From Oscillospiraceae bacterium (GTDB lineage Bacteria > Bacillota > Clostridia > Oscillospirales > Oscillospiraceae), in the NCBI GenBank assembly GCA_016295615.1, contig JAEDKW010000005.1, positions 1 through 31,496 of the forward strand: a stretch of 31,496 bases of DNA, given 5' to 3'. Below the pieces are notes generated by a model. It was not told where the DNA came from. It was given only the letters and a program-made list of their open reading frames with translations, and made no database searches. Of this stretch, positions 1 through 8,431 are shown in pieces; position 1 is the stretch's first letter, and every line of letters starts with the position of its first letter. A program made the position numbers and the translations under genes.

Positions 1-46
1 CACCCCGCTCTCTTTCTTACTGTTATCGTCCCTTGCGTGCCGGTTT

Positions 47-1432
47 TTACTTGTTCAGCTTGGCAAGCACATCTTCAAGCGCATCATGCACGCCTTCTTC
101 AAAGGTAGGATGGGGACGCAGGACCTTGAGCATCTGCTCGACCGTCAGACCGTTGACAATGGCAGTCGCCATTTCCGAGATCATGTCGGTGGCGTGTTCG
201 CACATGAACTGCGCGCCGACGATGACGTGCGTCGCCTTGTCCGCTACGACCTTCATAAAAGCGCGGTCGCCGTCGCGGATGACGGTCTTGCCGTTGGAGA
301 ACATGACATACTTGCCGGATACGACCTCGCGTCCGGCAGCCTTGGCCTCGTCTGCCGTGATGCCGACGCAGGCAATTTCGGGCACGCAGTAAATGCAGCT
401 CGGCACAGCCGAAAGATCGGTCATGCCCTTGCCGCCGACCATGCGCTCAACACAGTCCGTCCCCTGCGCGGAGGCGACATGGGCAAGCTGGATCTTGCTG
501 GAAACATCGCCGATGGCGTAAACGCCCGGCAGCGAGGTCTCATAATTCTCATCGACCCTGATGGAGCGTCCGTTCATCTCAACGCTGACGCCGTCGGCAA
601 ACAGCCCCTCCGTGTAGGGGCGGCGACCGATGGCGCACAGCACGGCTTCGCCGGAGACGGAAAGCGCCTTGTCCTTATTCGTAAAGTTGACTTTGAGCGC
701 ATCGCCGTCCTTCTCCACATTGGCAACGAGAGAATTGGTATAGACGTCCACGCCGTGCTTTTTGAGGATCATGGACAGGTTCTGACCCAGCTCGCGGTCC
801 ATGTTGGGCAGCAGGCGGTCAAGACCCTCGATGATCGTCACCTTACAGCCGAGGTCGGCGTAAAACGTGGCAAATTCGACGCCGATGACGCCGCCGCCGA
901 TGATGACGAGCGAGTCATACAGGTGGTCGCAGCCCTCAAGCAGCTCGTCAGAGGTCAGAACGCCGGGAAGGTCAAGTCCCGGGATCGGCGGACGCGCCGG
1001 AACGGAGCCGGTCGCAAGAAGGATCCGCTCGGCCGTGATGACCTTCTCCCCCTCTTCCCCGACGAATTTGACCGTACCGCTGCCGGTCACCGTGCCGGTA
1101 CCGCGCAGAAGGTCGACCTTCGCCGCCCTGAACATGCCTTCGATGCCGCCGGAGAGCTTGGCGCTCACCTCGCGCTTGCGTGCAAAGATGGCGGACATAT
1201 CGAAATGCACCCGCTCCGCGCCCACACCGAATTTTTCGCCGCCGTTGATGCCGGCAATGATCTCGGACGAGTGGAGCAGCGTCTTGGTCGGGATACAGCC
1301 GCGGTTGAGGCAGGTGCCGCCGACCTCGCGGTTCTCGATCACCGCGGTCTTGAGCCCGCGCTTGGCGGCATGGAGCGCGGCGACATAGCCGCCGGGACCC
1401 GCGCCGATGATAAGCAGTTGATAATCAGACAT
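47..1432 (-). CDS. lpdA: dihydrolipoyl dehydrogenase (glycine cleavage L-protein)
   Basis: Flavoprotein that reoxidises the dihydrolipoyl arm of GcvH with NAD+, closing the glycine cleavage cycle in the cytoplasm. The 461-residue product has the usual length. Visible motifs are the N-terminal FAD dinucleotide fold GAGPGG (10-15), the redox disulfide GGTCLNRGCIPTK with C41 and C46, a second NAD-binding fold IIGGGVIGVEFA, the second FAD motif around YAIGDV, and the C-terminal catalytic pair H441/E446 in HPTFEEG. The ATG is preceded by AGAAAGGA. It is the last gene of the gcv operon, 168 bp after lplA. With no pyruvate or 2-oxo acid dehydrogenase genes beside it, its partner is most likely GcvH, although L-proteins are often shared between complexes. 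No clear terminator lies in the 46 bp left in the window after the stop. Confidence 0.96.
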   Translation of the reverse strand: MSDYQLLIIGAGPGGYVAALHAAKRGLKTAVIENREVGGTCLNRGCIPTKTLLHSSEIIAGINGGEKFGVGAERVHFDMSAIFARKREVSAKLSGGIEGMFRAAKVDLLRGTGTVTGSGTVKFVGEEGEKVITAERILLATGSVPARPPIPGLDLPGVLTSDELLEGCDHLYDSLVIIGGGVIGVEFATFYADLGCKVTIIEGLDRLLPNMDRELGQNLSMILKKHGVDVYTNSLVANVEKDGDALKVNFTNKDKALSVSGEAVLCAIGRRPYTEGLFADGVSVEMNGRSIRVDENYETSLPGVYAIGDVSSKIQLAHVASAQGTDCVERMVGGKGMTDLSAVPSCIYCVPEIACVGITADEAKAAGREVVSGKYVMFSNGKTVIRDGDRAFMKVVADKATHVIVGAQFMCEHATDMISEMATAIVNGLTVEQMLKVLRPHPTFEEGVHDALEDVLAKLNK

Positions 1433-1600
1433 AACCGATGGTATCCTTTCTTAAGGCAGCGCCGCACAAATCCGATGCGCGGTGCTGCGCAGACAGTTTT
1501 TCGCCGGAGCGGGCGGAATTGCCGCAGGACGCCCGACGGATTTCAAGCGATATGACGCAAACAAATGCAAGCGATGCGCCGCGCATGGTGCGCCGCTGCC
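1433..1600. other. lplA-lpdA intergenic gap with imperfect hairpin
   Basis: The 168 bp gap inside the gcv operon holds no convincing gene. It contains an inverted repeat, GCAGCGCCGC (1456-1465) and GCGGTGCTGC (1479-1488), just upstream of the lpdA ribosome binding site. On the transcribed minus strand it has one A-C mismatch and is not followed by a T run, so it is not an intrinsic terminator. It may stabilise or process the mRNA; that is inference. Confidence 0.35.
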
Positions 1601-2587
1601 TCAAATATCCTGCTCACGCAGGAGCGCACAGAGATCCTCCGCGACCGCACCGCATTCCGGCAGCGAGCGAACGCGGGCGCACAGATCCTCCACCGCAAAG
1701 CGGCAGGCGCAGAGCCCCTCGCGCAGCGGCGCGACGAACTCCGTTTCCATCGCATCGGTGTAGACGCTCACGTCTTCGCACAGTCCGTCCCTGACCGCGA
1801 ACTCGAGCGTGATCTCGCCCCAGTCAAATTTTGCGCTGCAGGAAAAGCTGAACGGGCGCATTTTCCCGTAGTTCCAGTCCCACGATGAAAAGCCTTCCCA
1901 CAGCTCATGCAGCCGCCGCTGATCGAAATCGGCGCTGCAAAGCGGCTCCGCCCTGCACCCGTAGACCGTTTCAAACGCCGCGATCATCGCCTTTTCCATC
2001 ATCTCAACGCTCAGCTCCGGCTTTTGCTCGCACAAGTTGACCACACGCGAGCGCACGGAAGGTACGCCCTTGCTCTCGAGCTTTGCCTTCGACGGATTGA
2101 GGTACTTCCCCAGATTCGCCATATCGACATTCAGCAGCAGCGTTCCGTTGTGGAAGGAGCAGCCGTCGTGGGAGTAGAACGAATTGCCGGAGAACTTGCG
2201 CCCGTCGGTGAGTACGTCATTGCGCCCGGAGATCTCCGCCGGAATGCCGAGCAGACGGCAGGCCTCGACAATGACGCGCTGCTGCCTGCGCAGGTCGTAA
2301 TCCTGCGTGCGCACGCAGAAGGTGAAGTTGAGGTTGCCCATGTCGTGATAGACCGCGCCGCCGCCGGAGAGGCGGCGGGCAAGGTGCCCGCCGTCCTTCG
2401 CAAGCTCCGTCGTGCGGCACTCCTGCCACGCGTTTTGATTGCGTCCGATGACCACCGTGTGACGGTTCTGCCACAGGTAGAGGGTGCAGACACCCTCCTG
2501 CGCGGTTTCCGTCAGGTATTTTTCCAGCGCAAGATTCTTGTACGGATCCGTTCCGCTTTCCATGTAATACCGAAGTGTACGGATCAT
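1601..2587 (-). CDS. lplA: lipoate-protein ligase A
   Basis: Activates free lipoate with ATP and transfers it to the acceptor lysine of lipoyl domains, here most plausibly GcvH. The 328-residue product has the ligase signature RRLSGGGAVYHD (near residues 71-82), then the family's NDVL and GRKFSGNSFY segments and the C-terminal accessory domain typical of full-length bacterial LplA. Its ATG overlaps the gcvPB stop in an ATGA (2584-2587). No good Shine-Dalgarno sequence precedes it, so translation is probably coupled to gcvPB. The only lipoyl acceptor in the window is GcvH and neither lipA nor lipB is present here, which suggests scavenged lipoate is used; the rest of the genome could change that reading. 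Confidence 0.95.
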   Translation of the reverse strand: MIRTLRYYMESGTDPYKNLALEKYLTETAQEGVCTLYLWQNRHTVVIGRNQNAWQECRTTELAKDGGHLARRLSGGGAVYHDMGNLNFTFCVRTQDYDLRRQQRVIVEACRLLGIPAEISGRNDVLTDGRKFSGNSFYSHDGCSFHNGTLLLNVDMANLGKYLNPSKAKLESKGVPSVRSRVVNLCEQKPELSVEMMEKAMIAAFETVYGCRAEPLCSADFDQRRLHELWEGFSSWDWNYGKMRPFSFSCSAKFDWGEITLEFAVRDGLCEDVSVYTDAMETEFVAPLREGLCACRFAVEDLCARVRSLPECGAVAEDLCALLREQDI

Positions 2588-4011
2588 GCAAACTGATAGC
2601 GCAGCACCATGCTGCGTGCCGCGGCGACTTCGTCCAGGCGGCGCACCGGCGTGTGGAGCGGAGCGTCGTGAAGCGCCTGGGGATTTTCATACGCCATATC
2701 GTAAAGCTTGAGATAGATGTCGCACACCTCGTCCATCAGCTCCTTGCTCTCGGTCTCGCAGGGCTCGACCATGAGCGCCTCGTGAACGATGAGCGGGAAG
2801 TACATGGTGGGCGGATGCAGACCGAAGTCGAGCATTCCCTTGGCAACATCGAGCGCGGAGCAGCCGGTCTCATCGTGGAGTCTGACAAGGCTCATGACGA
2901 ACTCGTGCATGCAGATCTCGTCATACGCCATATCGAACTTGGTCTTCAGCCGCGCCATCATGTAGTTGGCGTTGAGCACGGCGCACTTGGCGGCGTCGGG
3001 GATCCCCTGCCTGCCGAGCGACAGCACATAGGTCAGCGCCTTGATCACAACGCCGAAGTTGCCGTAGAACATCTTCACGCGGCCGATGGATTTTTCGGGG
3101 TACTCAAAATCGAACCTGCCGTCCTTCTCCACGACCAGCGGACCGGGCATGTACTTGCGCAGGAAGTCCTTGCAGCCGACCGCGCCGGCGCCGGGACCGC
3201 CGCCGCCGTGCGGCGTTGCAAAGGTCTTGTGGAGGTTGGAGTGGATGCAGTCAAAGCCCATGTCGCCGGGACGGACGACGCCCATCACGGCGTTGAGGTT
3301 CGCGCCGTCGTAATAGCACAGACCGCCGGCCTCGTGCACGATTTTGGTGATCTCAAGAATGTTCTTGTCAAAGATGCCGACCGTATTGGGGTTGGTGAGC
3401 ATGAGACCCGCCGTGTCGGGACCGACCGCAGCACGCAGCGCGTCAAGGTCGACGCAGCCGTCGCTGCCGGAGGGGATATTTACGACCTGGAAGCCGCACA
3501 TGGCAGCCGTTGCCGGGTTCGTGCCGTGGGCAGAGTCCGGAACGATGATCTTCGTGCGCGCGGTGTCGCCGCGGTCGACGTGATAAGCCTTGATGAGCAT
3601 GACGCCGGTAAACTCACCGTGCGCGCCCGCCGCCGGCTGGAACGTGACGGCGTCCATGCCGAAGATCTCGGAAAGCTCGGTGCCGAGGACGTGATACGCC
3701 TCCAGCGCACCCTGTACCGTCTCAACGTCCTGCAGCGGGTGGAGCTGCGTAAAGCCGGGCAGCGCCGCCATGTCCTCGTCGATCTTGGGGTTGTACTTCA
3801 TCGTGCAGGAGCCAAGCGGATAGAAGCCGTCATTCACGCCGTGAACGCGCTTGCAAAGCGCCGTATAGTGGCGGGTCAGCTCGTTTTCGGAAACATGGGG
3901 CAAATGCAGCGGCGCTTCGCGCTCTTCGCTGAGCGTGAAGTCCGGAACGTCGCACGCGGGCATGAGGCTCAGACCGCGCCCTTCCGCGCCCAACTCAAAA
4001 ATAAGCTTCAT
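2584..4011 (-). CDS. gcvPB: glycine dehydrogenase (decarboxylating) subunit 2
   Basis: C-terminal half of the split P-protein. It is the PLP-bearing subunit that decarboxylates glycine and passes the aminomethyl group to the lipoyl arm of GcvH. It has 475 residues from the chosen ATG. The PLP lysine lies in SNLHKTFATPHGGGGPG (K262), and PLP-pocket segments such as PDSAHGTNPA and YYDGANLNA are present. The frame stays open upstream into gcvPA, but the ATG at 4011 is preceded by AAGGAGGTG at a good distance and gives the conserved N-terminus, so the longer start is rejected. The ribosome binding site lies inside the end of gcvPA, two bases separate the genes, and the stop overlaps the lplA start. 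This tight packing fits a co-translated two-subunit enzyme. Confidence 0.96.
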   Translation of the reverse strand: MKLIFELGAEGRGLSLMPACDVPDFTLSEEREAPLHLPHVSENELTRHYTALCKRVHGVNDGFYPLGSCTMKYNPKIDEDMAALPGFTQLHPLQDVETVQGALEAYHVLGTELSEIFGMDAVTFQPAAGAHGEFTGVMLIKAYHVDRGDTARTKIIVPDSAHGTNPATAAMCGFQVVNIPSGSDGCVDLDALRAAVGPDTAGLMLTNPNTVGIFDKNILEITKIVHEAGGLCYYDGANLNAVMGVVRPGDMGFDCIHSNLHKTFATPHGGGGPGAGAVGCKDFLRKYMPGPLVVEKDGRFDFEYPEKSIGRVKMFYGNFGVVIKALTYVLSLGRQGIPDAAKCAVLNANYMMARLKTKFDMAYDEICMHEFVMSLVRLHDETGCSALDVAKGMLDFGLHPPTMYFPLIVHEALMVEPCETESKELMDEVCDIYLKLYDMAYENPQALHDAPLHTPVRRLDEVAAARSMVLRYQFA

Positions 4012-4013
4012 CG

Positions 4014-5327
4014 TTAGAGCACCTCCTTCACGATCGCAACGGCTCTGTCGAGCGTTTCCCTGCTGACAAGCTCGGTCACGCACCAGAGAATGCCGCCGTC
4101 CACGCACTGTCCGCCGAGGATGCCTTCGGCCGCAAGTGCATCAAGGATGCGTTTTTGGCAGTCCGCCCCGGCTTCGGTGACGAATTCATGGAAGAATTCG
4201 CCGTCATACTTGAGCCTGCAGCCGATCTTCTCAAGTTCGGAAGCAAAATAATGCGCCTTGGAAATGCAGAGCTTCGCGCACTGCTTCATGCCGTCGGCAC
4301 CCATGGCCGCCATATAGACGCCGGCGGTGAAGGCGCACAGCGCCTGGTTGGAGCAGATGTTGGACGAGGCCTTTTCGCGGCGGATATGCTGCTCGCGCGC
4401 GGAGAGCGTGAGGACATAGCCACGCTCGCCGTCCACGTCGTGCGTCTCGCCGACGATACGTCCGGGGAGCTTTCTCGTCATGGCGTTCGTCGTCGCCATG
4501 ATGCCGAGATACGGACCGCCGAAGTTGGTATCGAGACCGAGCGGCTGACCGTCGGCAACAACGATGTCCGCGCCGCATTCGCGCGGCGTTTTCATCACGG
4601 CGCAGGCGATGGGATTGACGCCCATCACAAACTTTGCGCCGGCTGCGTGGGTGATCTCGCCAAGCGCGGCGGCATCCTCCATAAGACCGTAGTAGTTGGG
4701 CTGCTGAAGGTAGAAGCAGGCGGCGTCCGCGCCGAGCGCCTGCTTTAAGGCCTCAGCGTCTGTTTTGCCGTCCCTCGCGGGAACGACGATCAGCTCGGTG
4801 TTGGAGGCAAAGCAGTAGGTCTGCATCGTCTCGATCACCTGCGGATTCACGGTCGCGGAGACGTACGCTCTGGTGCGCTTACGGTCCTTGCACATGGGGA
4901 TCGTCTCCGCCGCCGCAGTCGCACCGTCATAATGGGAGGCGTTGGAAACGTCCATGCCGGTCAGCTCGCAGATCATGGTCTGGAACTCAAACACGCCCTG
5001 AAGAACGCCCTGCGAGATCTCCGCCTGATACGGCGTATAGCAGGTGACAAGCTCCTCGCGGGAGGTGATGGACTTGACAACGGCGGGGATAAAGTGGCGG
5101 TACGCGCCCGCGCCGCGCAGGACCGTCTTGAAAACCTTGTTTTTCTCCGCCATGGCGGTGACCTTTTCCCGAACCTCCAGCTCGCTCATGCCATCGGGAA
5201 GCGCCAGCTTGTCGCCGATGAGCATATCGTGCGGAACGCTCTTGTAAAGATCGTCAAGGGACTTGACGCCGATAAGCGCAAGCATCTGCTCACGCTGCTC
5301 GGCGGTGTGAGGAATATAAGATCCCAT
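4014..5327 (-). CDS. gcvPA: glycine dehydrogenase (decarboxylating) subunit 1
   Basis: N-terminal half of the split P-protein, 437 residues, the normal length for GcvPA. It is homologous to GcvPB but lacks the PLP lysine, and forms the heterotetramer needed for activity. The start MGSYIPHTAEQREQML is the family's characteristic N-terminus. Further conserved segments are YTPYQAEISQG, FEFQTMICELTGMDVSNASHYDGATA and NFGGPYLG. A ribosome binding site, AGAAAGGAAAGG, precedes the ATG. It lies 68 bp after gcvH across a perfect 13 bp hairpin (5357-5386) and 2 bp before gcvPB. The split form is typical of Firmicutes and archaea, unlike the single long P-protein of E. coli. Confidence 0.96.
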   Translation of the reverse strand: MGSYIPHTAEQREQMLALIGVKSLDDLYKSVPHDMLIGDKLALPDGMSELEVREKVTAMAEKNKVFKTVLRGAGAYRHFIPAVVKSITSREELVTCYTPYQAEISQGVLQGVFEFQTMICELTGMDVSNASHYDGATAAAETIPMCKDRKRTRAYVSATVNPQVIETMQTYCFASNTELIVVPARDGKTDAEALKQALGADAACFYLQQPNYYGLMEDAAALGEITHAAGAKFVMGVNPIACAVMKTPRECGADIVVADGQPLGLDTNFGGPYLGIMATTNAMTRKLPGRIVGETHDVDGERGYVLTLSAREQHIRREKASSNICSNQALCAFTAGVYMAAMGADGMKQCAKLCISKAHYFASELEKIGCRLKYDGEFFHEFVTEAGADCQKRILDALAAEGILGGQCVDGGILWCVTELVSRETLDRAVAIVKEVL

Positions 5328-5356
5328 ATTCCGTACCTTTCCTTTCTTCTTGAGTT

Positions 5357-5386
5357 TTCATGCGCAGTCACCCGACTGCGCATGAA
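5357..5386 (-). repeat. perfect 13 bp hairpin between gcvH and gcvPA
   Basis: Inverted repeat with arms TTCATGCGCAGTC (5357-5369) and GACTGCGCATGAA (5374-5386) and a 4-nt loop, starting 10 nt after the gcvH stop. On the transcribed strand it is followed by an A/G-rich tract with the gcvPA ribosome binding site and has no T run, so it is not a terminator. Known roles for such stems are mRNA stabilisation or processing; here it could raise GcvH levels over the P-protein subunits (inference). Confidence 0.75.
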
Positions 5387-5395
5387 GCTGATCTT

Positions 5396-5770
5396 TCAGC
5401 AGTTGCGGTAGGCTCTGTACTCTTCGGCGGTCAGCAGCTCTTCAAAATCGCTGATGTTCTCGATTTTGGCGATCCACGCGCCGTAGGGGTCGTTGTTGAG
5501 GGTCTCGGGCGCGTCGGCAAGCTCCTCGTTGACCTCGGCGACTTCGCCGGTCACGGGGCAAACCACGTCGGAAACCGCCTTGACGGATTCGATGTCGCAA
5601 AGAGCGACTCCCTTCTCGCAGGCGTCGCCGGCGACGGGAAGATTGATGAAAACGAGGTCGCCCATTTCGCTTTGGGCATAGTCCGTGATGCCGACAAGCG
5701 CGGTGGTATCGTCGAGCATCTTGACCCATTCGTCGTCTCTGGAATACTTCAGCTCTTCAGGGAATGTCAT
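5396..5770 (-). CDS. gcvH: glycine cleavage system H protein
   Basis: Small lipoyl carrier that shuttles the aminomethyl intermediate between P-, T- and L-proteins. The product has 124 residues, the usual size. The lipoylation site is visible as DIESVKAVSDV with acceptor K64, in a hybrid-motif context (VALCDIESVK) typical of GcvH. The N-terminus KYSRDDEWVK and the central GITDYAQSEMGDLVFINLP segment are also characteristic. The ATG is preceded by a near-perfect TAAGGAGGA. It lies 41 bp after gcvT in the operon. It is the expected substrate of the LplA encoded four genes downstream. Confidence 0.97.
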   Translation of the reverse strand: MTFPEELKYSRDDEWVKMLDDTTALVGITDYAQSEMGDLVFINLPVAGDACEKGVALCDIESVKAVSDVVCPVTGEVAEVNEELADAPETLNNDPYGAWIAKIENISDFEELLTAEEYRAYRNC

Positions 5771-5811
5771 TGTGTAGTCCTCCTTAAAATTTTGTTGTAT
5801 GTCAAGGGTAT

Positions 5812-6906
5812 TTACTGCGCTTTGTAGAACGGCATCCTGACGATCTCGACCTCGACCATGCGGCCGCGGACATCGGCGTTGAGATGCTTGCCGATCTCGA
5901 TCTCCTCAACAGGGATATATCCCATGGCAACCCCCTTGCCGATGTACGGGCAGTGCGTGCCGGAGGAGACAAATCCGATCTTGCGACCATCCATGGTGTA
6001 GAGGTCGCAGTGCTCGCGCGGAATGCCGCGACCGACGACTTCCATGCCGATGCGCTTCATTTTGGGTGCGCCGAGCGCGGCGATCGCGTCGCGACCGATG
6101 AAGTCCTTGCCGTCAAGCTTGCAGGGCAGACCCGCCATCTTCGGCGTGATCTCATCCGTCATCTCGTGACCGTAGAGCGGCATGGACGCCTCCAGACGCA
6201 GCGTGTCGCGTGCGCCGAGACCGCAGGCGATCAGCCCCTCCGGCTCGCCCGCCTTGAGCACCGCGTTCCAAAGCTCGACCGTGTCCTCCGTCTTGCAGTA
6301 GATCTCGTAGCCGTGCTCACCGGTATAGCCGGTCTGGGAGATCATGACCTTGATGTCGCGGTCGGGAAGATGCAGCGTAACGTTGTCGATAAACGTATAA
6401 TACTTGGCGGGGATATCGCTCTCATCACAGAGCTTGCAGAGGATCTCATGGGACCTGGGACCCTGCAGGGCGAGCTGACCGAATTCGTTGCCCTCGTCCT
6501 TATAGTCGACATTGCCGAAGAGGTGGGCTTCGACCCACGCCGCGTCCTTTTCACGGTTGCCCGCGTTGACCACCAGCAGGTAGTTGTCCTCCGCGTAGCG
6601 GCAGATGACAAAGTCGTCAACAATGCCGCCGCTGTCATTGCAGAACATCGCATACTTGACCTGACCGTCCACCATGCCGGAGATGTCCGCCGTGATCAGC
6701 TTCTGCACATTGGCGACCGCGTCGGGACCCTTGAGCCGCAGCTCACCCATGTGGGAGACGTCAAAAAGGCCGGCAGCCTTGCGCACTGCCATGTGCTCGG
6801 CAATAACGCCGCTGGGGTACTGCACGGGCATCAGAAAGCCGCCGAATTCGACGATCTTCGCGCCCATATCCACATGCGTCTGGTAAAGCGGGGTCTTTTT
6901 TTCCAT
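5812..6906 (-). CDS. gcvT: glycine cleavage system T protein (aminomethyltransferase)
   Basis: Transfers the one-carbon unit from the aminomethyl-lipoyl arm to tetrahydrofolate, giving 5,10-methylene-THF and ammonia. The product has 364 residues from the ATG at 6906, chosen because AAGGAGGAAACAACC precedes it and MEKKTPLYQTHVDMGAKIV is the standard GcvT N-terminus; the frame stays open upstream. Family hallmarks include AGLFDVSHMGE, SQTGYTGEHGYEI with the folate-site region around it, and GLGARDTLRLEASMPLYG. It is the first gene of the operon and sits about 50 nt after the terminator part of the glycine riboswitch, so it is directly under glycine control. Confidence 0.97.
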   Translation of the reverse strand: MEKKTPLYQTHVDMGAKIVEFGGFLMPVQYPSGVIAEHMAVRKAAGLFDVSHMGELRLKGPDAVANVQKLITADISGMVDGQVKYAMFCNDSGGIVDDFVICRYAEDNYLLVVNAGNREKDAAWVEAHLFGNVDYKDEGNEFGQLALQGPRSHEILCKLCDESDIPAKYYTFIDNVTLHLPDRDIKVMISQTGYTGEHGYEIYCKTEDTVELWNAVLKAGEPEGLIACGLGARDTLRLEASMPLYGHEMTDEITPKMAGLPCKLDGKDFIGRDAIAALGAPKMKRIGMEVVGRGIPREHCDLYTMDGRKIGFVSSGTHCPYIGKGVAMGYIPVEEIEIGKHLNADVRGRMVEVEIVRMPFYKAQ

Positions 6907-6953
6907 GGTTGTTTCCTCCTTCAAAATATAAAAATGTGAAACATCGTTTTGTG

Positions 6954-7009
6954 GACAAAACAAAAGAGGCGCAGCCCGCTTCTTCCCCTATAGAAGTATG
7001 CTGCGTCTC
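6954..7009 (-). terminator. riboswitch-controlled intrinsic terminator upstream of gcvT
   Basis: On the minus strand, arms GAGACGCAGC (7000-7009) and GCTGCGCCTC (6966-6975) pair with one mismatch around a 24-nt loop that holds a small inner CTTC/GAAG stem. A T-rich tract CTTTTGTTTTGT follows (6954-6965). The upstream arm contains the GGAGAC end of the glycine aptamer, so the terminator and the ligand-stabilised closing helix cannot form together. That predicts an ON switch in which glycine blocks termination. The exclusivity is inferred from overlap, not measured. Confidence 0.75.
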
Positions 7010-7100
7010 CGTACTGTTACCTGAGAGATTCACACCGCATGCGCGGTGCTTGCCCCGACGGTGCATGTAACCATGCTCTCCGAAGCGTCGTCCGGATTCA
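6998..7100 (-). promoter_or_regulatory. glycine riboswitch (single aptamer)
   Basis: The minus strand carries the glycine-riboswitch core in order: GGAGAG (7076-7081), then GGGGCAAGC, a short GC stem, and AATCTCTCAGGTAACAGTAC ending in GGAGAC. These are the conserved elements of the gcvT-class RNA. Only one full aptamer is visible between promoter and gcvT. No second core lies in the rest of the leader, so this looks like a singlet. It heads the gcv operon, where glycine binding is known to activate expression in Gram-positive relatives. Confidence 0.93.
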
Positions 7101-7208
7101 GTCAATTTCTTTCGAAACCAATCATCTTCTGAATCCATCAACCGAAAAAAACAATATTATTTTTTGTGTTTCTTAAAAAAGAAAGTTCAAGGCCTTTTTT
7201 CACTTAAA

Positions 7209-7237
7209 AATATAGCATTCTGCAATATTTCTGTCAA
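7209..7237 (-). promoter_or_regulatory. sigma-A-type promoter of the gcv operon
   Basis: On the minus strand, TTGACA (7232-7237) and TATATT (7209-7214) are separated by exactly 17 bp. Transcription would begin near 7202, giving a leader of about 295 nt that contains the whole riboswitch. The stretch between start site and aptamer (about 7100-7200) is AT-rich and holds no gene. Confidence 0.85.
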
Positions 7238-7424
7238 GCTGTTTTTTGCCGGTACGATCCTCCGGCGCAGAACTTTTTTGTATTCCCTTTTTCGTCAGAT
7301 TGCTGTAATATAGAGGGAAGAGATGAATCCTGTCAAACCGGCTCAAGCCGTCTGTGTCCGAAGGGTGTTTTTTTCACCTTTGCCGGCAGCAGCGCTCAGA
7401 ATAATAAAAAGGAGACATACCACC

Positions 7425-8351
7425 ATGAGACTTGCCACCATCAAGCTGCACGGCGCGGAGGTCGCCGGCATCGTCACAAGCAGGGGCGTTCTGCCCGTCG
7501 CCGCGCTCAACGCCGCCAAGGGCACCGGCTGGAAGGAGGACATGATGAGCCTTATTCAGGCAAACCATATCCCCGGTCTGACCAGCTGGTACAACAACGG
7601 CGGAAAGGAAGAGCTGGAGACCGTTCCCGGCGTCATTCCGTCCGACCGGGTCGTCTACGCCCCTCTGTACCGCAACCCCAGGCGCATTTTCGGCATCGGG
7701 CTGAACTATGCCGACCACGCCGCCGACATCGGCAACGCCGCGCCCACCGGATTCCCCGGCAGCTTCTTTAAAATGGCGGACACCCTCATCGGTCCGGGCG
7801 ACGAGATTCGGCTCCCCAGGCTCAAGGAAGCGCTCAAAACCACGGCGGAGGCAGAGCTGGGCGTCATCATGGGACGCGACTGCCGCGACGTCTCGGAGGA
7901 GGACTGGCAGAGCGCCGTCGTCGGCTACACGACCATTCTCGATATGACCGAGGAATCCATCCTCAAGGGCAACGAATTCGTTCCCGGGAACCCCCGTTAT
8001 CTGACCATTGTCAAGAACTTCCCGACGTTCTTCTCCTTCGGTCCCCAGCTCGTCACGCCCGACGAGGTGCCCGATGTGCTGAAGCTCGAGGTGCAAAGCG
8101 TCCTCAACGGAACGGTCTATGCAAAGAATGTTGTTGCAAACATGACCCACCGTCCCGCAAAGCTCGTTTCCCTGCACTCGAGCATCCAGGGCTGGTACGC
8201 CGGCGACGTGCTCTCGACCGGTACGCCGCGCGCGTTCCACATTCAGGACGGCGACGTGGCCGAGTGCCGCATCGTCGGTCCGGACGGCTTTGCCATGGAG
8301 CCGCTCAAAAACCCCGTCGTTGACCTCAAAAAGCATCCCGAAAAAGCATAA
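7425..8351 (+). CDS. fumarylacetoacetate hydrolase family protein
   Basis: Member of the FAH superfamily of metal-dependent C-C hydrolases, decarboxylases and isomerases acting on 2-oxo acid-like substrates. The 308-residue product matches single-domain members with a short N-terminal domain. Family features are IFGIGLNYADHA, the metal-binding EAELGVIMG (first acidic ligands), the aspartate in GYTTILDMTEES, and a C-terminal STGTPRAF...GDVAECRIVG block. The ATG at 7425 follows AAAAAGGAG; an upstream in-frame ATG at 7323 lacks this and would add 34 atypical residues. It is transcribed divergently from gcv. A possible -10 (TAATAT, 7306-7311) lies upstream but no good -35 was seen. Substrate cannot be read from sequence, and no aromatic-degradation neighbours help. 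Confidence 0.9.
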   Translation: MRLATIKLHGAEVAGIVTSRGVLPVAALNAAKGTGWKEDMMSLIQANHIPGLTSWYNNGGKEELETVPGVIPSDRVVYAPLYRNPRRIFGIGLNYADHAADIGNAAPTGFPGSFFKMADTLIGPGDEIRLPRLKEALKTTAEAELGVIMGRDCRDVSEEDWQSAVVGYTTILDMTEESILKGNEFVPGNPRYLTIVKNFPTFFSFGPQLVTPDEVPDVLKLEVQSVLNGTVYAKNVVANMTHRPAKLVSLHSSIQGWYAGDVLSTGTPRAFHIQDGDVAECRIVGPDGFAMEPLKNPVVDLKKHPEKA

Positions 8352-8431
8352 CCGCATCATACGCAGGGCTCCGCCTGTGCGGACGAAACAGCGCGCCGGC
8401 AGGGTCTTGCCGGCAAATCCCGAGCATATTG

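Noticed and set aside
86..1555. Long plus-strand open frames opposite lpdA, and similar ones opposite gcvPB (2575-4017), gcvT (5884-6939), lepA (23078-24097) and mutL (15781-17298)
   Set aside because: All are antisense shadows of well-supported genes, rich in Arg, Ala, Gly, Asp and His, without recognisable domains or start signals.
7101..7208. Possible second glycine aptamer upstream of the first
   Set aside because: The stretch is AT-rich and lacks GGAGAG, GGGGCAA and CTCTCAGG elements; it contains only the expected transcription start region.
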